Shown here in pieces: positions 45,873-58,861 of a DNA stretch of 64,000 nucleotides. This DNA comes from Neoconidiobolus thromboides FSU 785 (Eukaryota > Entomophthoromycota > Entomophthoromycetes > Entomophthorales > Neoconidiobolaceae). The stretch covers positions 129,479 through 193,478 of the forward strand of contig MU626273.1 in the NCBI GenBank assembly GCA_025603075.1. Direction: 5' to 3'. The position numbers were made by a program, and so were the translations under genes. Each line of letters begins with the position of its first letter. Position 1 is the first letter of the stretch. The notes below the pieces were generated by a model. The model ran no database searches, was not told the DNA's origin, and saw only the letters and a list, made by a program, of their open reading frames with translations.

Positions 45873-47196
45873 ATGGGTCAACTAAAATATCAATTTACAA
45901 CTCCTTGTTTTCCATATCAAAAACATGAGTATTATGGTAATGACCATATCTTGAATTATCCATTGTTGAGTTTATTAGACAATAAAGAATTTGAAGATAA
46001 AAGTATAGAAAGAGACCAAACCATAGGGAATAAATCAAAAGATGAATCAATCCATTCCCAATCAGAACAACATCAAGACGAAAGAGAAGTATTAAAAGAA
46101 GAAATTTATAAAGTGTTTAAAAAAGAAAGTAGTGTCGAATTATCTTATTTATTAAAAAAGTACTTTAAAAATAGTACAATTAATTTAAATCAACTAAAAC
46201 TATATGAAAATAGTAACTTATTACACTTAGCAGTTTATAATGATAACTTGAAAGTAATCAAATATTTAATCGAAGATTTAGATATTTATATTGATCAAAT
46301 GGATGATTATATGGAGGTAAATTTACTATTATATATTACTGATTTACTAATTTAAAATTAATCAAATACAACAGACAGCTTTATTAAAATCAATAAAAAG
46401 AGGTAATTTAGCTATTAGTAATTATTTAATCTCTAAGGGAGCGGATATCAATAAAAAAGATTATCAAGGGTTTAATGCGTTACATAAAGCGAGTGGGTCT
46501 GGAAACTTAGATTTAGTGAAATTAATCATAGAAGAATATCATATAAGTCCAAACTCAATATCTGATACTAAATTCACACCATTGATGACCGCAAGTACCA
46601 AGAACCAATTAGATATAATAAAATATTTAGTAAATCAAATCTATCAGCCAGTTGATGTTTTGATTGCTAATGAATTGAATATAACTGCTTATTCTATTGC
46701 TTGTTCATGTAAATATTATCAAATAGCTGATATTTTATATAAAGCCGAAATTAAACAAAGTAGTAAGGAAATGGAATATCACACTACCCCACATCAACAA
46801 ATAATGGTAATGGTCTATGAAAACCAACGAATGGAAAAGTTGGGTGGAATAATGAATTTTTTTCAAACCCAAAAAAAGATCAAATTTACTCAACAAGCTT
46901 TATTAAAATCAGATAATATTACATCATTTCAACTCGCCAATAGTACCAATAATAATCCCATAGATCTTCTCACCTTTGAGTTACCAAAACACCAATATGG
47001 CTCCTGGGACTGGTTATCAGAGTGGGAAATATTTAAAAGCGAAGGTTATAATCCTAAACTAGGTTGGCAATATAATACTGAATTTAATTCAAATACACCT
47101 TGGAGTCCAAATTTTTCTTATGAATTAAAACATCAAGTGAGAAGAAGAGCTTGGATACGTATTGCTTCTAGGGAAACTATGGAAATTCTGTTTTAG
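45873..47196 (+). CDS. Ankyrin-repeat protein with DysF-like C-terminus
   Basis: Two exons, 45873..46316 and 46375..47196, over a 58 bp intron; 421 aa. The N-terminal 90 residues are charged and unrecognised. Ankyrin repeats run from about 110 to 290: NSNLLHLAVYNDNLKVIKYL, TALLKSIKRGNLAISNYLIS, GFNALHKASGSGNLDLVKLI, FTPLMTASTKNQLDIIKYL. After a linker the C-terminus has SWDWLSEWEIFKSEGYNPK, GWQYNTEFNSNTPWSPN and VRRRAWIRIA. The W-x-GW-Y...RRR-W-R order fits the DysF (dysferlin/peroxin) domain found in fungal membrane-organelle proteins. The combination ankyrin plus DysF is not one I recall. Function unknown. Confidence 0.72.
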
Positions 47197-47331
47197 TTTC
47201 ATAAATTTTGTTTTATTTTTAATAAAATAGTTGACAGCACTTTATTAGTTTTATGTATCTACACTACCTTATTTATCTTCTTTATTTAAAAATTTACTAT
47301 TTATAATTTATTTCATTTGCATGAACCTCAA

Positions 47332-47402
47332 GTTGATGTAGTATAGTGGTAGTACACCGCGTTGTGGCCGCGATAGCGGGGGTTCGATTCCCCCCATTGA
47401 CA
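47332..47402 (+). tRNA. tRNA-His (GTG), copy B
   Basis: 71 nt, identical to copy A (38943..39013) except two bases in the 5' acceptor strand: GTTGATG instead of GTCAATG. Both changes give U-G/G-U wobble pairs with the unchanged CATTGAC strand, so folding is kept. Anticodon GTG, discriminator A, no intron. Confidence 0.9.
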
Positions 47403-47899
47403 TGTATAATATATGAATATTCCATTTTTATATTGATTGAATTTGAATATTATACACTATTAAACAGCGCTACTCTTAGGAAAAGATGTAAGATATTTTT
47501 AAACTTTCAGATACAATAAAATACTATAATAGCTAATTTCAATTTTATTACTTCAAACATAAAATTTGGTATTTTATAATAATTTATTGCTTATTCAAAC
47601 TGGAATGTGCTATTACTAGAAGTTATAGTCACTTTCAGGGATTAGGTTTTGGTGGCAATTCTAAAAATGGCAGTTAATAAGAATCATTGAGTTGCACTGA
47701 TACTTTTTTGTAGTTGGTCTTTTTGCTTAAACGAATTATATCACTCAACTTAATTTTAATCAACCAATTAAAATAGCATAAGCTGATAAAGCAAAACTTA
47801 AGCAAGTTTATGTCAAACACAGTCAGTAAGCTTTTGTAATTTAATATTTTAAAATAAAATTCGAACGCTTTATATCTCATTTATCAAATATAACAATTA
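47403..47899. other. Intergenic tRNA-His / TAF2
   Basis: Upstream region of TAF2. The 68-codon minus-strand frame at 47674 has no coding character. Nothing else seen. Confidence 0.4.
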
Positions 47900-50800
47900 A
47901 TGACCACAGAAGAAGAAAAGAAAGCGTTCTATATCAACCATCAAAAAGTTTCCTTGGATATTGATTTTGCTTCAAAAGCTATATTGGTATGCTTTTTTAA
48001 AATGATTAAAAATCGAAAAGATTTATAAATTTCAATTCTTTAGGCAACAACAGAATTACAAATTTATTTTAATTCGGCTCAACTACCATACATAAGATTA
48101 CATTCTAAAATTGTTGGTTAGTATATAACATTTATACAGTATTATAAATTAATTAATAAAATTAGATATCAATCAAATATTTATAAATAATGTTGAATGT
48201 CGATTTGAAATTTTTGATCCAAGTGTAGAAACATGTCAAATTTATTCAAAAAGCAATTACAGAGATCCGGAAGTATTTCAAAAGTTATTCAATTCGACAA
48301 AAGATATATCAAATTTAGGTGAATTAGCTATTGAAATACCCTCTTCGATTGATTTGCAAAATGTAACTTATTCTAAAATTCAAAATTTAAATATTCATAC
48401 TTTTTAGCATTTATCACCAGATATTGTGAATAAGGATGAAGAAAATTGTATTATTTTATTTATTATTTAGAAAAATTGTTAATCTTATTTAAAAGCTAAT
48501 GCACCACCTACTGCTCGAACTGCACCAGCATTCTTAAGAATTGATTATATAATAAGGAACCCTCAATCAGGTGTTGTCTTTTCATCAAATAGCAGAGTTA
48601 ATGAAAATGACGTAAGCACAGTTAAATAAAAAGATGATTTAATAATTGTTTTAGGTATCTTCATATTTATACACTTTGAATCAACTTGGAGCTGGAGATG
48701 CTCGTTACTGGGTACCAACTCTAGATGAGCAAGGGCAAAGATTTACATGGGAACTTGATTTTGTAGTAACAAAAAGAAACTTAAAAACAAATAGTGATAT
48801 TTCAGTAGTTGCATCAGGAGTTCAAGTTACACAAGTAAAGCATTTTATTTTCTAAAATGATTCGACTAAATATTTTAGAATAAACAACTTCAAGATGATA
48901 CTGTTTTAAATCAGTATTTTGTTGCTTTTCCTTGCCCTGCATATTTAGTTTCATTTTCTATTGGACGTTTTGATTCATTATTAATAACGGAACTCGATTG
49001 TGATGAAAACGAACAAGAAGTGAATAATAATGCTTATGGGAATAATGGAAAACAGGTAATAGCCTATTCCCCAATTGGTTGGAAAGAAGAATTAAGGCAT
49101 ACCACACAAACAGTTGAAAAGGTAAAAGATTTGTTTTTTTGTCAATAATTTTGTTAAACAAATGATAAGACATTGGATTATTATATGACAGAGTTTGGTC
49201 CTTACCCGCTCGATTCTTTAAAAATAGTATTTCTTCAAACTTCAAATATACCAATGATTGTTGGTGCAGAAGTCATCATCATTAGTTTAGAATTCCTTCA
49301 TTCAGATGAAATCATCGATCAGACTTTTGAAACGCGTAGAATCATTGCTTTGGCCCTTGCTAGTCAATATTTTGGCGCGAATATAGTTCCTAAAGACCCA
49401 ACTGATATTTGGATTATTTTAGGTTTTAGTGGTTTTATGACATCTCTGTTTTTAAAATCCCATTTTGGCTATAATGAATATCGATATAGGATGAAACAGG
49501 ATATGATTAAGATTTCTCAACTCGATGTCAATCGACCTCCTTTATATAATGAAAAGTTAGCATACCCTTATGATTTAGAAGATATAAGTTTTATTCGACT
49601 TAAAGGAACTTTTGTGCTATATATGCTAGATAAACAGATGTTGAAAGGAGCAGCTGCATATGGTCTTCATAGGTTAATCCCAAAAATATTGATGTCTGCT
49701 ATGGTTGGCGAACTTGGACCTGGCAATTTAGTTAGCACTTACTGGTTTCTAAAAACATGTAGAAAGGTAAGTGGCGTAACTATTCGAAGTTTTGCAGATC
49801 AATGGATTTATTCCAGTGGTTGTCCAATATTTTCATTCAAGTATCAATTTAATCGTAAAAAAATGGTTGTTGAAATTGAATTTGAGCAAACAACTACCAA
49901 TGCAGCTTTAAGTTTAAACGAAGAACAAGAAGGATTAATCAAACCAGCAAAGTTTTTTACTGGTAATTTAACAGCTTGTATTCAAGAACCAGATGGTACA
50001 CCTTATGAGCATATTCTTGAAATTCATGAAAACTCATCTCATTTTGAAGTACAATTCAACACCAAATATAAAAGAATTAGAAGAACGACCAAAAGATTTC
50101 AAAAGCGTAAAGCTGAAGCAGCTGCAGCAGAAGCTATAGTTAAAGATCAGTTAGATGGTGATAATCCAGAAGATGATGTGCTATTTTTAACCGAAGATGG
50201 TAATGAGGGAGAGAAGGAAGCTTGGAGAATTATTGAATGGGGTGAAGCTGATAAGGAAAGTAATGAATCTGCTACTTTTGAATGGATCCGCCTTGATTCT
50301 GATTTTGAATGGATTTGTATTGTAAATTTGGAACAGCCAGATTATATGTGGGCTGGACAATTAGAAAAGGATCGAGATGTTGTTTCACAATACGAAGCTG
50401 TTGTAGCATTAAGAAGATTCCCATCATTAGCAACATCTACTACATTATTAAGAACCATTATGAATAATCAATGTTTCTATAGGATTCGTGCTGATGCAGC
50501 TTTGTCTCTTGTTTATTGTTCTTTAGAGAGGCTTGAATATATTGGAAGGGATCATTTACTAAGAATTTATCATAAAAGGTTTTGCATTGATACTTTAAAA
50601 GATGAAAAGAACCCAGAATTGTTTTTACCTAAACCCAATGATTTTGCCTCGTTTACTGAATATTTTGTACAAAAAGCTTTGATCACTGGTTTGTCCCTTT
50701 TAGATGAGCCTAAATCGCAATCTTTTTCTAAAAAGCTTATTTTAAACCTTTTGAAAAACAATGATAATTCTAGTAATCCATATTCTGACTCATATTATGT

Positions 50801-53800
50801 TTCAACCTTAATAGCTTCAATTGGTAATGTGCTTATTAATCAACCACCTTCTAATGAAGAGGAATTTGATCAATCTGCTGATAACACCCTCAACAATGCC
50901 TTAATTTATGAGCTTACTCGATTTAGTAGTATGGATCACTTGATTCCATCGTATCATAACATTGTGACTGTAAGTTGTTTACAAGTTCATACTAAGCTAA
51001 TTGTTGCTCGTATCTTACCGTCAGATGTCAAGATTTTCTTAAGACATTCGCGCTATGGTAATTTCCTACACGTTCGAATGGCTGCCTTTGATGGGCTTTT
51101 GGTTTCAGGTGGTTTGATGATTGAGGCAGTAAGAGAATACATATTTAATTCGATAGAACATGATCCAGAGCCATTTATAAGGTACTATGTTGTGTCAAAT
51201 ATGGCCAAGGCAATCGCTCTGTATCAACGTAAGCTAGAGCGAACTATTATTAAAGATGATGATGACCCATTGAATTTTAGCTCATATTATGAAGTTACGC
51301 CATTACAATATTCTAATGATAAATGGGTTGAGTTTAAAAAAGACAAATTCTGTAAAGAATGTATTTGGAGGATGTTGTTAAATAGTTTTATTGACCCAAA
51401 GATAAGAAACACATTGTTTATTATATGCAAATTAATTTATCCATCGAGTGATCCTATAAATATTGACTATTCTATGTTTAAGGCAAAGATTTACAATCCA
51501 TTATTGCTTAAATATCGAGATGAAGATGTAAGCAAAGAAGTTGAAACGAGCATTACTAGAGAGGATTCAATTGGTCTTAAAATACGTTTGAATAGAAATA
51601 AACCTATCAAAGAAGAGCCCAAAGTACATACTAAACATGAATTTACAGACCATTCGGATGCCATGGCAAGATCACCTTCTCCTATTGATGTGCTCGGTTC
51701 CTATGATTTGAAACCAGCAATAAAATCTCCAATTCATGAATCACCATTTACCCTTAAAAGCAAACAAGAATCACCAAGCGAACAAGAGCCTGATTATTTA
51801 TCAATTGTTTCACCAACTTTTGATATTGAAAATGATGATAAATTTAACATTTCGATTGAAGAACGTAGGCCTAAAGTTTCAATTGAAGAGCGTAAGCCTA
51901 AAATCCCAATCCAAGGACGTAAAACCCATATTTCAGTTCAAGAACGTAAGCCTAAAACTCCAATTCAAGAACGTAAACCTAATATTGAGGAAACAAGCAA
52001 CAAACACTTGAATAGGAATGTAATTAAACCTTCAAGAATCCCTAATAAAGAAGAGGTTCCATTTAAAAACCCAGCTATACCACATAAACTCGAAGCTACT
52101 CTTGGTAAGTATAGAGGTGAAAGCTCAATTTTAAAGCAAAATGGTGGATATAAGCCGTATGAAGTTGAATCAAAACAGAACATTCCAGAATCTAGCCTTA
52201 TTAAAAAGAGTAATTTTATTGCTAGGGACGAACATGACAAGGTTGACGTTGTTGGAAATATAGAAACAAATACAAATCACATCCAAAGGCAACAATTCAA
52301 TGAGAGTGGTGAATCTAAAGTACATACCAGGTTATCATCAAAGGTTAAAGATCCGGATACCCATCTTAAAGTGCCCAAACATCGTAGCTCATTGAATGAG
52401 CCATCAAACTATACAAATAAACCATCTATCAGCAAAACTGATAATAAAATATGTAAGAGCGTGATAAATACGCTATTCCAACAATCTTCCGTAAATGTAT
52501 TGAAGAATTTTACTGCTGAGTTAATAAAAGATGACTCAAATCCCAGCGCAGTAACAAAAATCAGTTTAAGGAAAATTAGAGATAAAGTGGAAAACTGTCG
52601 TTATCCCACCATTGATGCATTCCGCAAAGATGTTAATTTCTTATTCAAATCTGCTTTATCGAGTGGTAGATTTGAGAATGAAGAGATGCAAGAGGTTGAG
52701 GAATTGAAGAGGCTTTATGTAAAGGAATACAAAAGGTTGACAAACCCTAGCCCGCTTCCACCATCTACCCCACAAATCAAAGTTGATTTGGAGCAAAAAT
52801 CAGGGCGTGCTTCGCATAAGGACCCTGTTGCTAACCCATTCTACCGCAGCAAATCTTATGAGTCAGTTAAGGTCATCCTTAGAGCCATTATGGGCATGTC
52901 ACAAGCAGAGCCATATCTATATTGTAGTGTAACACCATTTAAAGAGGCAATAAATCCAGGGAAGGCTTTATTCTCCATGGATCTAAACAAGATAAGAGTG
53001 GAATTAAAGACAGGAAGCTATCAATCTTCATCTGCTATATTTAAAGATTTGATGTCTCTTTTCTCGAACGGCTTAAAGATGGTTGCCCCTTCATCAATTA
53101 CATACAAAAGAACTAAAGAAGTCATATCTTTTCTTAAAGAAGAATGGAAGAGAGAGTTTCCAGATGATATGATTGAAGTTAGCAATGAAGAGAATAAACA
53201 TCAACCCCCAACTATTGCTGCTATAAAAATTGAAAAAGAAAGAGAGACCCTACCAGTAATCAAAGATCGCCATAAAGAAAAAGAGTTTAATATCAAAATG
53301 TTATATCAGTTTGGCATTCGGTTGGTTACTAAATTAGAATTGCATCCGTCCTCTCCTCAGTTCCGCTTACCTGTTGATCCAGTTGCACTTGGAATTCCTA
53401 CTTATCTCGATGAAATTAAGGAACCCATGGACCTTCGTCATATTCGTACCACACTAGAGGCCAAGAATTACAAGAGTTTTTCAAAACTAGATTATGACAT
53501 TAAGTTGTTGTACCGTAACGCACAGCACTTTAATCAGCCAAATACATGGGTTTATGATGAAGCAACTCGATTTGAAAAGTATTATAACTCATTGATAGCA
53601 AACTTTAATGGTACTTTTGAAATGGGACAGCATGATATATTGGAAAATATCTTGGATCGTGTGAAAACTCATTCTTGCTCAGAGATATTTTCATCGTCTG
53701 TTGAATTTAAAGATAAAATGAAAGAGGAGTTGGATTTGAAAATCATTTCATCAAAGATCAAGAAAAAATATTATACCCATTTTGGGGAGTTCGAAAATGA

Positions 53801-54888
53801 CTTCATTGAAATGCTTCACGTTGCATTTAGTTATTATGACGAAAGTGATCCTAAGTTTCAACATGCTCTTAAGTTTGAAAAATACTTAGTAAAACACTTC
53901 ACGCGCCATTTCCCAGACATCCCTCTCCGTATTGGAAATGTTAGTAAAAAGAAGCGATTGATTTTTATGGACCCATCTATTTCAACTTTATGTGAGAAAC
54001 TTGTTAAAAAATTGATGAGCAATCCGGCAGCAGATGCCTTTTTGAAGCCAGTAATATCTATTTAATATATGGAATTGTAGTACTAATGACTTTATTTAGG
54101 TTGATTGTAAAGCAATCCCACTTTATCCATTGATGATCCGTCAACCCATGGATCTTAGCACTATTAAAAAGAAAATCAGTGCTAAAGAGTACAAACTAAT
54201 CAAAGACTTTGAAAGCGATGTAAAGTTAATCTTTACGAATTGCTATAATTTCAATGGACCAGAAAGTTATTATTCAGAAGAAGCTAAAAAATTGGAAACT
54301 GTATTTAATAAAGAATGGGTTGTTATTGTTAATAATGCTAAGAGAAGCAAACAAGATCTCAGTAGTAGCCATCCATCTACAAATCAAAGACCATCAGTTA
54401 CAATCCTAAATGAGGCCACTACTGGACTTTCTAGACAACATATTGACTCATTAAATTCAGCATTAGAGGATTTAAAAAAACACAAGCATTTTTATATTTT
54501 TTCACGACCTGTAGATCCCAAAGCGGACGGCGCGCCAACCTATTTTGATGTCATTAAAAACCCTATGGATTTTGGAACTATTCGTCAAAACATTAAAAAA
54601 AACAAGTATACATCCTTGAAGCCAGTACTTTATGATGCCGAATTAGTTTTCAAGAACTGTTTTGCTTTTAATCATCCAAGGGATCCAGTCTATGGCATAG
54701 GAGAAGATGTACAAAAAACATGGCACCGCATTTTACAAAAATATAAGTTGGGTGCCATTGATAAAGAAGAGGTAATAAATCTAGTCTATGTATTAAGATA
54801 AGTATTTATTTTTTAGGGTAATTCTCCTAGGAAAAGGGAAGCTTTAGATGTGGGATCACCTAAACATAAGGTGAGAAGAAGTAGATAG
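47900..54888 (+). CDS. TAF2: TFIID subunit TAF2 with multiple C-terminal bromodomains
   Basis: Ten exons: 47900..47986, 48044..48116, 48166..48362, 48408..48447, 48496..48611, 48655..48834, 48879..49121, 49170..54050, 54100..54771 and 54817..54888; introns 43-57 bp; about 2186 aa. The N-terminal half is the M1-aminopeptidase-like TAF2 fold (NHQKVSLDIDF, RYWVPTLDEQGQRFTWELDF, MTEFGPYPL, then HEAT-like repeats), which contacts promoter DNA. A disordered Ser/Pro/Lys linker with KVSIEERKPK-type repeats (about 1200-1330) leads to up to six bromodomain-like units from about residue 1403 to 2153. Units 3, 5 and 6 keep the acetyl-lysine Asn (NAQHFNQPN, NCYNFNGPE, NCFAFNHPR). Units 1, 2 and 4 are degenerate. 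Ends in a basic tail (RRSR). Confidence 0.92.
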
Positions 54889-56635
54889 GTGAAGATGAGG
54901 GTTGCCTTATTAAAATATAAAATACTACTACTTAAAATTATAGACTGAAACTTATTGGGTTTCAAGTTGATATCTTTTATCTATTTAAACAAAATTACAA
55001 CTGTATGTAAAAATGAGTCGGTATTAACAATTGAATTTTATATTTGGATTTTTTTAATTATTAAAAATAATATTATGGATTAACAGTCATAGCTTTTTTA
55101 GATTATTATAAAATTTAATAATTTTGTGTCTACTGGTAAATTACTGTATAAAAACTGTATGGTACTTTTTGAAAAAACCTTGAAAGAGTTGTGAAAGTTG
55201 CAGGTAGTTATTATAAGCAATCAAATTTAAGATTATGGAAAGGAGAACAATAATCATTAGATAAGAGTTTATCTATTATTCCTATTCTGAGTAGTCATTT
55301 CCTAGTTCATGCGGGGCCATTAACCTACACAATCTTACATCCTATGAAAATAAAGACTGCAGTAGTCCTTATGCTGTTACCCGAAAATTAAGTTTTATAT
55401 GAGCCCAATAAAATAGCTAAATATCTGACGAACAAAAGTTTGTAACGAAAGATATAAAGGAGGCTTATAAAGCTAATTTGAAGTCTGTAATCAATTTAAT
55501 AAGCTTATAGGGATCTGGTAGAGCAGTAGATACATTAAGATACCAAAAAGACTTAAAATAGAATTTATAAAATAATATTTAAACATAAGAAAAATAAATT
55601 AAACTGCCAAGCTTTAAACTGTAATTATTTTATGGAAGCCTTAAAAATGAATAAATTTATAAGTTTTATGTCACTTTTTTAATTGTAACAGCTGTAATAA
55701 AGATAAACCAAAACTGTATAAGTAATCTCAACTTGCTTGTAAAATGCCATATTTGATAAAGCTACTAACATTTAAATTATATATAGTTATTCAAGAAGAG
55801 CTAGATCTAGTTACTGCAACCTCATAATTGTAGTATGCCAGCCAATCAGAAAGCAAAAAAATTAATATCTAACAGCTTTAATTTGCTTTAGTTCAACAAA
55901 TAAAGTCTTTCTTTCTGTGCACTTATACGTCAACAAATCAATATTTATTTTTTTGTGTAACCCAATCATTATCAAAACAGGACCATATTATTGGGCGAAA
56001 CGACTTTATTCTAACCTTGATTGGTAACTATTTAGACATCCTTATTTTTTTAAATGGAACTTGGAAATTAAGAGTTCTTACAATAATGTTTTTTCATGCT
56101 ATAATGTTTATCTTTTTTGAGCTCATTGTCTTTATTTATAAAATGTCCAACCCTTCAAAAAACATCATTTAAAAGCTTAAATACTACTTTAAACAATATT
56201 CAATTATCAATTTTTGTTAAAGTATTATTGCAAATAAAAGTATAGTGTATAAAAGCCTTTTGATAAAATGATTTTATTATTTGTAAAATAACAAGGTAAG
56301 CTCTATATCAAAATTTAACTATGTACAATGCTTCTAATAAAAAAATTAAATGATTTTTATAAACTTTCAATTTGATATTTTTAATCACTTTTAAATTTGC
56401 TATTTAAGTACGATAAAATAGAGATGAAAACAAATTCAAATAATAATAACCGTTATCTTGGATTTTCAACTTTTAAAAAAATTTAGACTATTAAAACGGA
56501 TTATCATTTTTGATAAGATATTGGTATTTCCTTATCAATTGTCATTGTAATTGTATAGTCAACTTAAGATAATGATATGTTAAAGAGCCTGAAAAGTGGA
56601 AGTAAAGGTGGTGTAATGTTAGATTAGGAATGGAA

Positions 56636-56731
56636 ATGGGGATGTTTTTTTAATTTTATCATTTTTCCATTTTTCAAGTGTTATGAGCAGAAAGGTCGTT
56701 AATAAAATTCTCAAAAAAATACATCCCCAAA
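56636..56731 (+). mobile_element. Foldback MITE, copy 14
   Basis: Forward copy: AATGGGGATGT left end, diverged core CAAGTGTTATGAGCAG, ACATCCCCAAATA right end. Confidence 0.75.
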
Positions 56732-57673
56732 TAGTAGAAACTAATGTTAATAATAAATTAATGGACAAAAAGTATAGATTTATTAAAACAAAACTCAATC
56801 ACATAAAATACAAAAGTACCTCATTATTATTGTTCCAAATTAATAGTGTATTTTTTTAAATATTTTTACTTTTATCATTATGAGGCTTTAGCAAGCACCA
56901 TCTCTTTAGATTCAATAAATTATTTTTTGGGTAAAAGAATTTCAATGCACTAAAATGCCACTCAAAATTAACTTGGCAGATTTGTTACAAAAATATCCAT
57001 AGATTAAATTTGGAAAGGTGATATATAAAATTATGTTATTCTTAAGTCATTAATTAAACTGATATTTTAAAATGATTTTAAAAATCTCGATTATATTAAA
57101 AAAATATATTTCTTAGAATATTCTAGCTCCCCTTTACTTCTTTTATTTGATAAACTTAACTATATATCTTTTATATCTTTTATAACTTTTATTAATAATT
57201 CAAAAGCAAATAGAAATTAGCTCTATTTACATTACTTAGTAAATTACATTCTATCAATTAGTTGAAGTTTTTGTAACACAATATACATATTTACTATGTA
57301 ATGGTAAAAAGATTCATTAATAGACAAAGGTATATAGATATGAATTAAGGAATAAAGTACCACAATACAGTATTTGTATATCTCAAACATAATTTATCGT
57401 CTAACTTATTAGATAAGAGGTATGACATATAATTGTAAAACTTAATTCCATAATTTATATACACACAAGGATAATTCACAATTAATATTCATTTAATAAC
57501 ATTGCTATCTTATTAAATATTTTCCAAAACCCCAAAGATTAAAAACTGTTCTTATTAGAAAAAGGTTTGGTAATAGTTCAAACAATTCGAAAAGTTAGAA
57601 ATACATTTATATTCTTATCTGGTATTAATCTAAAACTTTGATATTATGAAGAGTACTTACAAACTTGGAATCA

Positions 57674-57778
57674 TATGGGAATATATTTTTATATTTAAGA
57701 ATTTTGGTAACAATTTTTCCGCTTATATAGTGCTTAAAAAATGAAAAAAATAATGAAGTCAAAAAAACCATTCCCATA
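57674..57778 (-). mobile_element. Foldback MITE, copy 15
   Basis: Reverse copy: TATGGGAATAT left end, CTTATATAGTGCTTAAAAAATG core, TTCCCATA right end. Confidence 0.75.
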
Positions 57779-58861
57779 TATTTATGCTATATTTCGTAAA
57801 GACTGTATCAATTTTTACATCAAATTCAAGCTGATTTGGTTTATGAAACAAAAATTTAAAAAACTATCATATTGCGTATAATGATATTTATGTATTTTTT
57901 TATGTATACCGATGATAGCCTTATGTATAAGTCAAATATAACGTTATAATCCTCATTAATTTAGATATTGATACTTCGAGGTTTAAAGAAACCTTAGCTC
58001 AAGCTATATGTAGCATTCAATGATCACAAAAATTTAATAAATTTATATTAAATAGCTTTGTAAATCATTAAAGAAATACTTTCGTGTTTTAAGGGATATT
58101 TTAAGCTAGAATGAATGAATGGTTTTGGGATTCTAAAGCTTTGAAATCAAACTAAATTTAGCTTTGAAAACACCATTTTACTATAAAAATAAAAATAAGT
58201 GGACTATATAAGCGTATTAATAAATATCTCCATTAAAATATTCATTTTATAATATGGAGTGTTTAAATATAATATTTATTTTCAATAGTAACTTTTGCAA
58301 AGTAAATATTACAAAATATAATGTATCTCATAAATTTTCTATTAAAACCACTTTTAATACCATTTTTATTTTGAATGTAATTTCATTTCTGTTTGATGAA
58401 ATCGCTTTTTAAAAAATACCTGTTTATCTGTTAGAAGGTTCTCAAAAAAAGATAATACCTATTTATAACCTTCAAAGATTTACAAGAAATATAATACCTG
58501 TTTATTATTGATATCATTATTGTTCAAACATTGATCGCTTATATTAAAATCAGAACTATTTCTATATAATGACTGAAGCATTGTCACACTGATTTATATT
58601 TATGGGTAAAGTGTAATGTTTTTAAAATAATACTACATGATTAAACTCGCTTTGATTTGATTTTATAATATTATTTTAGGATAAGTCAAAACAGAAGCAA
58701 AATTAGAGCTCTTAATCTTCATATTACAAGTAATAGCCTAATTTTTTATTTTTATTAAACTTTTTGGCCTTAAGGTATAAAGATATAAAATTAAAGTGAA
58801 TTCTGGCTCAATTTTTATAAAATTTTAAATTAAATGGATTAATTTTATTGTAATAAAAATT

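Larger units (their letters stand above)
54889..58861. other. 4-kb intergenic region with two MITE copies
   Basis: Largest gene-free stretch. Contains foldback copies 14 and 15. No ORF, tRNA or structured island recognised; the DNA is uniformly AT-rich with many A- and T-runs. Confidence 0.5.

Noticed and set aside
47674-47880. 68-codon minus-strand frame upstream of TAF2
   Set aside because: No domain or conservation signal; lies in the promoter region of TAF2.
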